Part shown: positions 1 to 8,009 of the stretch, piece by piece
How the letters are laid out: the number at the start of each line of letters is the position of its first letter
Numbering within the stretch: the stretch's first letter is position 1
Origin: Rhodospirillaceae bacterium
GTDB taxonomy: Bacteria; Pseudomonadota; Alphaproteobacteria; UBA8366; Aestuariispiraceae
Assembly (NCBI GenBank): GCA_002709955.1
Contig: PAQY01000007.1
Span: 124,001 to 188,000, forward strand
Reading direction: 5' to 3'
DNA length: 64,000 bases
Made by a program: the position numbers and the translations under genes
The notes under the pieces: model-generated
Told to the model about the DNA's origin: nothing
What the model saw: the letters and a program-made list of their open reading frames with translations, nothing else
The model's database searches: none

Positions 1-768
1 GCGTTTGTAACAGCCTGCGATCTCAAAGAACGTCCCCGCACCCGTTTCCATCGGGGCATCATCCCAGGTCAGATGGGGCGCTGCGGCATTCGGCCCTGTC
101 GGCAATAGGGGCACGATGGCGGGATAGTCGCCGCCATATTCCGGCGTTCCTTCAATGCCGGTATGGAAAATATCGGCCACAATATCGCACTTGCGGATGC
201 CAGGTTCCATCTTTGCGGCGATCACGCCATGCATGCGGTCCACGATCTTCGCGGCCTTACGCATATATGCGATTTCAGTTTCCGACTTGATGCCGCGCTG
301 CCAGTTCACCAATCCTGTCGTATCGACAAATTTTGCATTCGGCAGGTGTTGTTGCAGGGATTGAAACGCCTTGGCAGAGAAGTAGTAATTGTCCATCTCA
401 ATGCCGATGCGCAGTCCGCCCCAGCCGCGATCTTCGATAATACCCGACAGTTGATCCATCGGGTGGCGCTCTGTGGATTGCACATAGATATCAGGATAGG
501 ACAGGACGTGATCGTCGTTCATGTAAACCGTGCGATAGGCACCGTTGGCATCTTGATTGCGCCCCCACCAGATTGGCAGCCCATCCGGTGGCACCAGGAC
601 GCCCTGATGAACATAAAACGACCAACCGTCATATCCGGTCAGCCAGGACATGTTGGACGGGTCGGTCACCCAAAGCAGATCAACGCCCTTGGCGTCCATG
701 GCCTTGCGGGTCTTGGCCAGACGCGTGGCATATTCCGCAGCAGAGAAGGGCAGATCGGTTCCCGGCAT
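1..768 (-). CDS. doeA: Ectoine hydrolase DoeA (M24 peptidase family), C-terminus cut off by window edge
   Basis: Partial: only the first 256 codons lie in the window. The visible part is a creatinase/prolidase-type N-terminal domain followed by the start of the M24 pita-bread fold (IKSETEIAYMRKAAKIVD near residue 160). In the DoeA/EutD family this enzyme hydrolyses the ectoine ring to N-acetyl-diaminobutyrate in the cytoplasm. M24 proteins resemble each other, so the specific call rests on the neighbours: an AsnC regulator, an aldehyde dehydrogenase, a class III aminotransferase and a DoeB-type deacetylase. The start is placed at 768 because GGAG at 778-775 sits six bases upstream; an in-frame ATG at 780 has no good ribosome site. 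It is divergent from doeX across about 117 bp. The metal ligands lie beyond the left edge and cannot be checked. Confidence 0.85.
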   Translation of the reverse strand, partial: MPGTDLPFSAAEYATRLAKTRKAMDAKGVDLLWVTDPSNMSWLTGYDGWSFYVHQGVLVPPDGLPIWWGRNQDANGAYRTVYMNDDHVLSYPDIYVQSTERHPMDQLSGIIEDRGWGGLRIGIEMDNYYFSAKAFQSLQQHLPNAKFVDTTGLVNWQRGIKSETEIAYMRKAAKIVDRMHGVIAAKMEPGIRKCDIVADIFHTGIEGTPEYGGDYPAIVPLLPTGPNAAAPHLTWDDAPMETGAGTFFEIAGCYKR

Positions 769-885
769 ATATTTCTCCATTCACAAAGGGATCATCACAA
801 AGCGATGTTTTGAAACTGTGCTACGACTTGTGGCGCGTGACAAGTGCCCGTGCCGACGCCACAATCGGCAAAAAAGGAAAGCGGC

Positions 886-1389
886 ATGACCAGTCTGGAT
901 GATCGTGATTTAAAAATTTTGACCATATTACAAACCGAGGGGCGTCTGACAAAGGCGGCCCTGGCGGAGCGTGTCAACCTGTCCCCCGCCGCTTGTTGGG
1001 AGCGTTTGCAGCGTCTGGAACGGGCGGGAATCATCATCGGATATGAGGCCAGGATCAATCCAAAACTGTTGACCGGTGCAGCAGAAGTTTTGATGTCTGT
1101 TGAACTGGAAAGCCATCGTTCCAGCGACTTTCAGGCCTTCGAAAAGGGAATAGAGACGATCCCTGAAGTGGTCGAATGCTGGGCTGTCGGGGGGGGCATT
1201 GATTACATGCTTCGGGTGGTGACCCAGGACATCGCTGCCTATCAGACCCTGGTCGATGAAATGCTGTCTGCGGGGTTTGGTGTAAAGCGCTATTACAGCT
1301 ATGTCGTCACCAAATCCATCAAGCGAACAGCCGTCCCGTTGGACCTTCTGGACCTCAATGAACCGAAGAATCGTCGGTCTGCCTCCTGA
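886..1389 (+). CDS. doeX: Lrp/AsnC family transcriptional regulator DoeX
   Basis: A 167-residue Lrp/AsnC protein. The N-terminal helix-turn-helix reads DRDLKILTILQTEGRLTKAA then LAERVNLSPAACWERLQRLE, and a C-terminal ligand-sensing RAM domain follows (VVECWAVGGGIDYMLRVV). Start ATG 886 is chosen over an upstream in-frame GTG at 844 because AAAGGAAA at 873-880 fits as ribosome site. In ectoine-degrading bacteria the AsnC member of the cluster (DoeX, AsnC) senses a catabolic intermediate and controls the ectoine genes. Its place between doeA and the rest suggests it controls both directions from the 769-885 gap. The ligand is inferred from context only. Confidence 0.85.
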   Translation: MTSLDDRDLKILTILQTEGRLTKAALAERVNLSPAACWERLQRLERAGIIIGYEARINPKLLTGAAEVLMSVELESHRSSDFQAFEKGIETIPEVVECWAVGGGIDYMLRVVTQDIAAYQTLVDEMLSAGFGVKRYYSYVVTKSIKRTAVPLDLLDLNEPKNRRSAS

Positions 1390-1609
1390 AATATCGGTGA
1401 AACACCGTCCAATCCCTTTCCCTTACATCGGTTCTTCGCCGCAATCTGATCTATGGTAGCGGCATCTGAGTAATCTACCCATCCGCTTTCCGGGGCATCC
1501 TGCGGGCACACAGCGCGCACACGGTGTTCTGGCTTGTTGTTTTTCGCAAACCATCGCCGCAGATGTCACCATCTGCACGGGGTTTGCTCTATCGAATCAG
1601 TGAGGTGCC

Positions 1610-3103
1610 ATGTCGCAGGAATTGTCCTCTCCGCCGGATCGTTTGTTCAATGCGTCCCTGTTTCAAACAGCCAGCTTCATTGATGGCCAATGGGTCAATG
1701 CCGCGTCGGGGAAGACGATCGCTGTCACCGATCCAGGCAATGGCGCGGTGATCGGTCATGTGGCCGCAATGAGTGCACAGGAAAGCCGCAAGGCCGTGGA
1801 TGCGGCGCATCGGGCATTTCCGGCCTGGTCTGTGATGTTACCCCAGGATCGCGCCGCCCTGTTGCGGCGATGGTTTGATCTGGTGAACGAAGCCCGGGAA
1901 GATCTGGCGACCCTGATGGTGATGGAACAGGGGAAGCCAATTTCAGAGGCGCGGGGCGAAATCGCCTATGCGGCGTCCTTCATGGAATTCTATGCCGAAG
2001 AAACCAAGCGCCCGAATATTGAAGGTGTGACATCTCACCTGCCGGATGCAGAAGTTGAATTGTGGCGCGAACCCGTTGGCGTCGCGGCCCTGATCACCCC
2101 CTGGAATTTTCCCTGTGCGATGATCACCCGCAAGGCGACCGCGGCCATGGCGGCGGGCTGCACCGTTGTTGTGCATCCGTCCAAGGAAACCCCCTTTTCA
2201 GCACTGGCCCTGGCCGAGACGGCGCGCCGCGCGGGCATTCCACCCGGTGTCTTCAATGTCGTGACGGGGGAGCCTGAAACCATTGTCACCCCCTGGACCG
2301 ACGATACCCGCGTGCGGGCGCTGTCTTTCACCGGGTCGACGGAAATCGGGCAATTGCTGTATGCCCGCAGCGCCAAGACGGTGAAGCGTCTGGTGCTGGA
2401 ACTGGGCGGGCATGCGCCGTTTATCGTGTTTGACGATGCAGACCTGGATCGCGCCGTGGACAGCGCCATTGCTGCGAAATTCGCAACGTCGGGTCAGGAC
2501 TGTCTGGGGGCCAACCGGTTCTATGTTCAGCGGGGCGTCTATGCGGACTTCTGTGAGCGATTCGCAGCACGTACCGCGGCGCTTACTGTCGCGTATGGCA
2601 TGGATGACCCGGATATCGGGGCATTGATGAATGAGCGCGCGGTTGCTAAGCAGGAAGCCCATGTTGCAGATGCCCTGTCCAAAGGGGCGCGCTGTCTGGT
2701 GGGCGGTGCCCGGCATGAGCAGGGGCCGCTATTCTATCAACCGACCGTCCTGGTCGACGTGCCAGCGGATGCCCTGATCTTTCAGGAAGAGACCTTCGGT
2801 CCCGTCGCAGCGATTGCACCTTTTGACACTGAAGGGGCTATTCTGGAACGGGCAAATGACACAGAATATGGATTGATCGCCTATATGCATACGATCGATC
2901 CGCGGCGCATATTTCGCATGAGCCGGGGCCTGCAATACGGCATGGTCGCGGTGAACAGAACGAAGGTGACGGGCGCCCCTATTCCGTTTGGCGGGATGAA
3001 ACAGTCCGGTCTTGGTCGCGAAGGCGCACGCCAGGGCATGGAAGCCTTTACTGATGTTAAATATGTCTGCCGCGACTACGGCGACCTAACCCTTGTGGAG
3101 TGA
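1610..3103 (+). CDS. doeC: NAD(P)-dependent aldehyde dehydrogenase, aspartate-semialdehyde dehydrogenase DoeC type
   Basis: A 497-residue aldehyde dehydrogenase of the succinate-semialdehyde (GabD) branch. Visible motifs are the fold motif ITPWNFPCAM near 162-171, the nucleotide-loop FTGSTEIG at 240-247, the general-base Glu264 in LELGGHAP and the catalytic Cys298 in SGQDCLGANR. In the ectoine pathway DoeC oxidises L-aspartate-beta-semialdehyde to aspartate. By sequence alone it could equally be called succinate-semialdehyde dehydrogenase; the DoeD-type aminotransferase that follows within a few bases favours the ectoine role. Start ATG 1610 follows a GAGG-like site. The stop codon lies just upstream of the doeD start, so the two are probably translated together. 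Confidence 0.85.
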   Translation: MSQELSSPPDRLFNASLFQTASFIDGQWVNAASGKTIAVTDPGNGAVIGHVAAMSAQESRKAVDAAHRAFPAWSVMLPQDRAALLRRWFDLVNEAREDLATLMVMEQGKPISEARGEIAYAASFMEFYAEETKRPNIEGVTSHLPDAEVELWREPVGVAALITPWNFPCAMITRKATAAMAAGCTVVVHPSKETPFSALALAETARRAGIPPGVFNVVTGEPETIVTPWTDDTRVRALSFTGSTEIGQLLYARSAKTVKRLVLELGGHAPFIVFDDADLDRAVDSAIAAKFATSGQDCLGANRFYVQRGVYADFCERFAARTAALTVAYGMDDPDIGALMNERAVAKQEAHVADALSKGARCLVGGARHEQGPLFYQPTVLVDVPADALIFQEETFGPVAAIAPFDTEGAILERANDTEYGLIAYMHTIDPRRIFRMSRGLQYGMVAVNRTKVTGAPIPFGGMKQSGLGREGARQGMEAFTDVKYVCRDYGDLTLVE

Positions 3104-3108
3104 TTGAT

Positions 3109-4479
3109 ATGTTAAGAAACGAGCCGCTAGAAGAATGGGACCGGGATCACTTTTTTCACCCGTCCACCGCAATGGGTGCCCATGCGCGGGGGGAGACGCC
3201 CCACCGCATTATTGAATCCGGTAAAGGCGTTTATATCACAGATGCCGAAGGCAATAGCTGCCTGGATGCGTTTGCGGGCCTGTATTGCGTGAATGTCGGG
3301 TATGGCCGGACAGAGATCGCCGATGCGATTTCCGAACAGGCGCATGAACTGGCCTATTATCATGCCTATGTCGGTCATGCGTCCAAGCCTGCCATTCGCC
3401 TGTCGAAGATGATCGCGGATCGCGCCCCGGAAGGCATGAACCACACCTATTTCGGCCTGTCGGGTTCCGATGCGAACGAGACCAATATCAAGCTGGTCTG
3501 GTATGCCAATAACATCATGGGGCGCCCGGAGAAGAAGAAGATCATCTCCCGCTGGCGGGGCTATCATGGGTCGGGGATCATGACGGGGTCACTGACCGGC
3601 TTGGCACTGTTCCACAATGCGTTTGATTTGCCGCGTGCGCCGATCCTGCATACTGAAGCACCGTATTATTATCGCCGGGAAAACCTGGATCAGTCGCCAG
3701 AGGAATTTGCGCAGCATTGCGCTGATAAGCTGGAAGAAATGATCCTGGCTGAAGGCCCGGATACGGTTGCTGCCTTTATCGGGGAACCGGCGATGGGAAC
3801 AGGTGGACTGGTGCCGCCACCCCCCGGTTACTGGCAGAAAATTCAGGCGATCCTGGATAAATATGATGTCATGTTAATCGCTGATGAGGTCGTCACCGGC
3901 TTTGGGCGGCTGGGCAGCATGTTCGGTTCCGCCCATTACGGAATGAAGCCTGATATCATCACCATCGCCAAGGGTCTGACCTCTGCCTATGCGCCGCTGT
4001 CCGGATCGATTATTTCTGACAAATTATGGGCGATCCTGGAGCAGGGGTCTGACAAGATGGGCGCGATTGGCCATGGCTGGACCTATTCCGCCCATCCGAT
4101 TTGTGCCGCTGCCGGTGTTGCCAATCTGAACCTGGTGGACAAGCTGGGCCTGGTTGAAAATGCCGGAACTGTCGGGGCCTATCTGAACAAGACTATGAAG
4201 CAGGCATTGGCCGACCATCCCCATGTCGGGGAAGTGCGCGGTGAAGGCCTGATGTGCGCGGTTGAATTTGTCGATGACAAGGCAGATCGCGTGTTCTTTG
4301 ATCCGGCCAAGAAAATGGGCCCGGCCTTGTCAGCGGCGGCGCTGGAGCGTGGATTGATCACGCGGGCGATGCCACAGGGGGATATCCTGGGGTTTGCCCC
4401 CCCGCTATGCGTGACCAAGGACGAAGCCGACACGATTGTTGCAAAGACAGTCGAGGCGGTGAAAGCTGTGTTGGGTTAA
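3109..4479 (+). CDS. doeD: Diaminobutyrate transaminase DoeD, class III aminotransferase
   Basis: A class III PLP-dependent aminotransferase of 456 residues. The PLP-binding Asp/Glu pair is in LIADEVVTGFGR (259-260) and the Schiff-base lysine is Lys288 in TIAKGLTS. DoeD converts L-2,4-diaminobutyrate to aspartate semialdehyde, which DoeC then oxidises. Start ATG 3109 is preferred because GTGGAG at 3095-3100 fits as ribosome site; an in-frame GTG at 3100 overlaps the doeC stop. The gene is followed by an unusual short direct-repeat block and then doeB. Other omega-aminotransferase substrates cannot be excluded by sequence, but the operon is specific. Confidence 0.85.
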   Translation: MLRNEPLEEWDRDHFFHPSTAMGAHARGETPHRIIESGKGVYITDAEGNSCLDAFAGLYCVNVGYGRTEIADAISEQAHELAYYHAYVGHASKPAIRLSKMIADRAPEGMNHTYFGLSGSDANETNIKLVWYANNIMGRPEKKKIISRWRGYHGSGIMTGSLTGLALFHNAFDLPRAPILHTEAPYYYRRENLDQSPEEFAQHCADKLEEMILAEGPDTVAAFIGEPAMGTGGLVPPPPGYWQKIQAILDKYDVMLIADEVVTGFGRLGSMFGSAHYGMKPDIITIAKGLTSAYAPLSGSIISDKLWAILEQGSDKMGAIGHGWTYSAHPICAAAGVANLNLVDKLGLVENAGTVGAYLNKTMKQALADHPHVGEVRGEGLMCAVEFVDDKADRVFFDPAKKMGPALSAAALERGLITRAMPQGDILGFAPPLCVTKDEADTIVAKTVEAVKAVLG

Positions 4480-4518
4480 GTCTATTAGATTAAGTCTGTA
4501 AGATTAAGTCTGGGAAAA
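4477..4518 (+). repeat. Three tandem 14-bp direct repeats between doeD and doeB
   Basis: Units at 4477-4490, 4491-4504 and 4505-4518 all begin TAAGTCT and the first two end AGAT. The doeD stop codon TAA is the first three bases of unit one. The block carries extra stops and ends just before the doeB ribosome site (AAGGGG at 4517-4522). It looks like slipped-strand expansion in the spacer; no regulatory role is evident. Confidence 0.75.
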
Positions 4519-4528
4519 GGGGACCTGT

Positions 4529-5518
4529 ATGGCGAGCAACCCAATTTCGCCAACCGTTGATTTTGATCAGGATGGTGTGCAGCATGGGTTTCTAAGGTTA
4601 CCCTATTCCCACGACGAATCCGCATGGGGATCGATCATGATCCCTGTCACAGTGGTCAAGAACGGCAGCGGCCCAACTGCCGTCCTGACCGGGGCCAATC
4701 ATGGTGATGAATATGAAGGCGCGATTGCCCTGTATGACCTGGCATCGCGTATTGACCCCCAGGATGTCACAGGGCGGATCATCATTGTTCCGGCCTTCAA
4801 CTATCCGGCCTTTTTGAACAAGTCACGAACCTCGCCGATTGATGGGGGAAACCTGAACCGAACCTTCCCCGGTCGCGCGGATGGCACGGTTACGGAAAAA
4901 ATCGCGGACTTTTTCCAGAATCAGATTCTGGCCCGGGCGGATTATGTGCTGGATATTCATTCCGGCGGTAAGACCTTGGATTTTGTCCCCTTCGCGGCGG
5001 CTCACTTTCTGTCTGACCAATCCCAACAGGCCCGCTGTGTGGAGGCGATGAAGGCGTTTAATGCGCCCTATTCCCTGATGCTGTTGGAGATTGATTCTGT
5101 TGGCATGTATGACACGGCGGCGGAAAATCTGGGTCTGGTCTTTGTCTCCACCGAATTGGGCGGTGGCGGGTCTTCCAGCGCGCGCACCGTTGGGATTGCC
5201 CGCAAGGGGATTGAGAATTTCCTGAAACATGCGGAAATCCTGCCAGGTGAGTTGGAGATCGGGCCGACGATCAATCTGGATATGCCAGACAACCGCTGTT
5301 ACGTATCCTGCGACACACCGGGCCTGATCGAATATAAGGTCGATCTGGGCGCGACTGTTGAGGAAGGCCAGTTGATTGCCGTGGTGCATGAAATCACCCG
5401 CACGGGGCGTCCGCCAGCCCTATATTTCGCAGGGATTTCAGGCATTTTCACCGGGCGTCACTTCCCGGGCATGATCGGGATGGGCGATATCGTTGCGGTT
5501 ATTGCGGTGCCGGTTTGA
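4529..5518 (+). CDS. doeB: N-acetyl-L-2,4-diaminobutyrate deacetylase DoeB
   Basis: A 329-residue protein of the succinylglutamate desuccinylase/aspartoacylase zinc carboxypeptidase family. The zinc site is recognisable as H58xxE61 in TGANHGDEYEG and His144 in LDIHSGGKT; the substrate-loop NLNRTFPG lies at 108-115. DoeB removes the acetyl group from N-alpha-acetyl-diaminobutyrate made by DoeA, giving diaminobutyrate for DoeD. It is the last gene of the forward ectoine run. Its 3' end overlaps by 20 bp the end of the convergent transporter gene. Cytoplasmic; no signal peptide is seen. Confidence 0.88.
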   Translation: MASNPISPTVDFDQDGVQHGFLRLPYSHDESAWGSIMIPVTVVKNGSGPTAVLTGANHGDEYEGAIALYDLASRIDPQDVTGRIIIVPAFNYPAFLNKSRTSPIDGGNLNRTFPGRADGTVTEKIADFFQNQILARADYVLDIHSGGKTLDFVPFAAAHFLSDQSQQARCVEAMKAFNAPYSLMLLEIDSVGMYDTAAENLGLVFVSTELGGGGSSSARTVGIARKGIENFLKHAEILPGELEIGPTINLDMPDNRCYVSCDTPGLIEYKVDLGATVEEGQLIAVVHEITRTGRPPALYFAGISGIFTGRHFPGMIGMGDIVAVIAVPV

Positions 5519-6437
5519 AGATGCGCTGGTAATATGGGGCCAGCAGGGACGGCATGATATACATCGGCATCTGCCAGATCGCGAAATACAGGAAGATATC
5601 GGGATGGGACCCGGCGGGCAAAACCGCCAGGAGTATGCCGACATTGCGATTGGCACAGATGAACCCGATGCTGGCCCCGATACGTGCCCCGAAAATGCGC
5701 CCTGCCAGGCTGCTGAGGCCCAATAGCAGGAAATAGGCGGTAAAGGCGATTGCGATAACGCCTAAAACAAAGTCTGTTTCGGATATTAAACGGGCGGTGA
5801 CCCCGTCCATGATGGCAATCGAAAACAGCACCAAAATAAAGACAATAGACAGGTCCAACGCTGCCTTGGCATGCGTGATCCGGCTTTGTCCTATAAGTTT
5901 CTGTAGAACGAATGCGGATCCAACCGCGCTGCCAACAAAGATGCTGAGGTCTATGCTCCAGCTAATGGGATCGATGCCCAGATCCAAATCCAATAGGTGC
6001 AAGGCGATGAAGGGCAGGGTGAAGGGCACCAGCGCCATGGCGACAATCATGATCAGCAGGGCAAGCTTGTCATCCAGCCCCAATAACTGTGCCAGGGACG
6101 GCGTTGACATCAGGGGGGCCGCGCCCGCCATCAGGATCAGGGCAATCATCAACCCCTGACCGGGTGGCAGGGCACTCAGAATCCCCCAGCACAGAACGGG
6201 TGTGATCACCAACAACCAGACCACTGTGGCGATCAGGGCCGTTGGCCTGCGCAACAACAGTACGGATTGCAGAAAATCAATCCGCAGGGCCGCCAGAAAC
6301 AGCAACAGCCACACGGCCGGTCCCAATGCCGGGCGACAGAATTGCGCCAGTCCCGGAGCAATCAGTCCAATGCAGACGCCCAATGCCAACAGCAATGGTG
6401 CCTTGCGGGAGAGGTACAAAAGGGTGCGGCGCAACAT
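5499..6437 (-). CDS. Bile acid:sodium symporter-like (BASS superfamily) membrane protein
   Basis: A 312-residue very hydrophobic protein with about nine or ten predicted membrane spans and short loops. It resembles the bile acid:sodium symporter / arsenite-permease-like superfamily in length and in the small-residue-rich motif GASIGFICANRNVGILLAVLP in the C-terminal half, like the crossing-helix region of these carriers. The substrate is unknown. It is not obviously part of the ectoine pathway: it lies on the opposite strand and converges on doeB with a 20-bp overlap of the two coding ends. A conserved but uncharacterised family member is the safest reading. Confidence 0.6.
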   Translation of the reverse strand: MLRRTLLYLSRKAPLLLALGVCIGLIAPGLAQFCRPALGPAVWLLLFLAALRIDFLQSVLLLRRPTALIATVVWLLVITPVLCWGILSALPPGQGLMIALILMAGAAPLMSTPSLAQLLGLDDKLALLIMIVAMALVPFTLPFIALHLLDLDLGIDPISWSIDLSIFVGSAVGSAFVLQKLIGQSRITHAKAALDLSIVFILVLFSIAIMDGVTARLISETDFVLGVIAIAFTAYFLLLGLSSLAGRIFGARIGASIGFICANRNVGILLAVLPAGSHPDIFLYFAIWQMPMYIMPSLLAPYYQRIFKPAPQ

Positions 6438-6712
6438 GAAATGCCTTAACGAATGAGCGTGGCCTCGTTCTATCAGAATTTCCCTGAAGCACCATAATCA
6501 ATGCGGCACAGGCCCTTGGCGTTTGGGTCTTAAAATGCCATATCCGTGTATATACAATGGTCATTGGCAATGCCACGATGTCTGTGACGGGACAAATCTT
6601 TAAGTGGTAATACCAGTTGAAGGGGCATTGTATAGGCCGTAGGATGGCCGTTAATAAGATGACCCTATAATATCAATGGTCTCATTTTAGGGAATGGAAG
6701 GGTGGCTTTTAT

Positions 6713-7714
6713 ATGGCCGATCTGATCGATCCGTTCGGGCGCGAAATTGAATATCTCCGGATCTCCGTAACCGATCGTTGCGATTTTCGCTGTGTCTATT
6801 GCATGTCGGAAGATATGACCTTTTTGCCAAAGTCAGAGATTCTGACATTGGAGGAACTGGATCGTGTGTCTTCCGCCTTTATTGGCATGGGCGTGCGGAA
6901 ATTACGCATTACCGGCGGGGAGCCCCTGGTTCGACGCAACATCATGTCCTTGTTCAAATCCCTTGGGCGGCACCTGGAAACAGGCGCGCTGGAGGAATTG
7001 ACACTGACCACCAATGGCAGCCAGTTGGCGAAATATGCCGATGATCTGTATGCCTGTGGCGTGCGGCGCGTGAATGTGTCGATTGACACGCTGGATCCTC
7101 AGAAATTTGTGGAAATCACGCGCTGGGGCAAGTTTGATCAGGTGATGGCTGGCCTTCAGGCGGCAAAGCGTGCGGGTCTTAAGGTCAAGATCAATGCCGT
7201 CGCGCTGAAGGGTGTCAATGATGTTGAAATCCATGATCTGGTCGCCTGGTGCGGTGGGGAAGGCTTCGACCTGACCTTTATTGAGGTCATGCCAATGGGC
7301 GACATCGGCAATGAAAACCGGATTGATCAATATTGGCCATTAAGCATGGTGCGTGCCGATCTGGCAAAGCGCTGGACCCTGGAAGACAGCGACTATGCGA
7401 CAGGCGGTCCTGCGCGGTATGTGACGGTCAAGGAAACCGGCGGGCGGGTTGGTTTTATTACGCCCCTGACCCATAACTTCTGTGAAAGCTGTAATCGGGT
7501 TCGACTGAGCTGTACCGGCACCCTGTATATGTGTCTGGGTCAAGAGGATGCGGCTGATTTGCGGACCCCCTTGCGGGCGTCTGAAGCCAATCATCTGGTT
7601 GAGGATGCGATCCGGGAGGCGATAACCCGCAAACCAAAGGGCCACGATTTTATCATCGACCGCCGCCGTGGTGCGAAAAGCGTGTCGCGGCATATGAGTG
7701 TCACCGGGGGATAA
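6713..7714 (+). CDS. moaA: GTP 3',8-cyclase MoaA
   Basis: A 333-residue radical SAM enzyme starting molybdenum-cofactor synthesis (GTP to 3',8-cyclo-GTP, completed by MoaC). The radical SAM cluster is Cys23, Cys27 and Cys30 in CDFRCVYC, and the second, GTP-binding 4Fe-4S cluster is Cys257, Cys260 and Cys274. The glycine motif ITGGEPL is present and the chain ends with the Gly-Gly tail typical of MoaA. Start ATG 6713 has a purine-rich site (GGAAGGG) upstream. No other moa/moe gene is in the window; downstream genes encode a small unknown and an iron-sulfur protein, which fits a molybdoenzyme context. Confidence 0.95.
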   Translation: MADLIDPFGREIEYLRISVTDRCDFRCVYCMSEDMTFLPKSEILTLEELDRVSSAFIGMGVRKLRITGGEPLVRRNIMSLFKSLGRHLETGALEELTLTTNGSQLAKYADDLYACGVRRVNVSIDTLDPQKFVEITRWGKFDQVMAGLQAAKRAGLKVKINAVALKGVNDVEIHDLVAWCGGEGFDLTFIEVMPMGDIGNENRIDQYWPLSMVRADLAKRWTLEDSDYATGGPARYVTVKETGGRVGFITPLTHNFCESCNRVRLSCTGTLYMCLGQEDAADLRTPLRASEANHLVEDAIREAITRKPKGHDFIIDRRRGAKSVSRHMSVTGG

Positions 7715-7720
7715 GGATCA

Positions 7721-7981
7721 ATGTCCATCCCTCCTTTGCCGGGCGAAATGCGTGTTTATGCCCTGGATTGCTATCCAGACCCAAAGGCCGATCCAACTGT
7801 TGTAATGATCGTCTGTGCCATCAGCGAGCAGATGGCGATACAGCATGCCTTCGATCATCCAAATGCCAGCCAGTATCAGGCGGTTCAATTGCATCCGGGC
7901 AAAAAGCACCGTAAGGCCCCGGGGATGCAGGCCGGTGTCCATGGCTTTGTCAATTGGTCGGCTTTCAAGGCGCTGGGGTAA
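7721..7981 (+). CDS. Small conserved-looking protein of unknown function downstream of moaA
   Basis: An 86-residue soluble protein with no recognised domain. The start ATG 7721 is supported by a good ribosome site (AAGGA at 7713-7717), and only 6 bp separate it from the moaA stop, so it is very probably translated from the same mRNA. The sequence is rich in His, Pro and Gln in the second half (NASQYQAVQLHPGKKHRK) with no cysteine pair, membrane segment or signal. Its position between moaA and a polyferredoxin suggests a link to molybdoenzyme biology, but this is inference. Confidence 0.6.
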   Translation: MSIPPLPGEMRVYALDCYPDPKADPTVVMIVCAISEQMAIQHAFDHPNASQYQAVQLHPGKKHRKAPGMQAGVHGFVNWSAFKALG

Positions 7982-8009
7982 ACCAAACGATAGAAAAGCG
8001 ATATAGTGC

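Noticed and set aside
6438-6712. Possible molybdenum-cofactor riboswitch before moaA
   Set aside because: The conserved hairpin pattern of that class was not seen, and the region looks like an ordinary divergent promoter gap.
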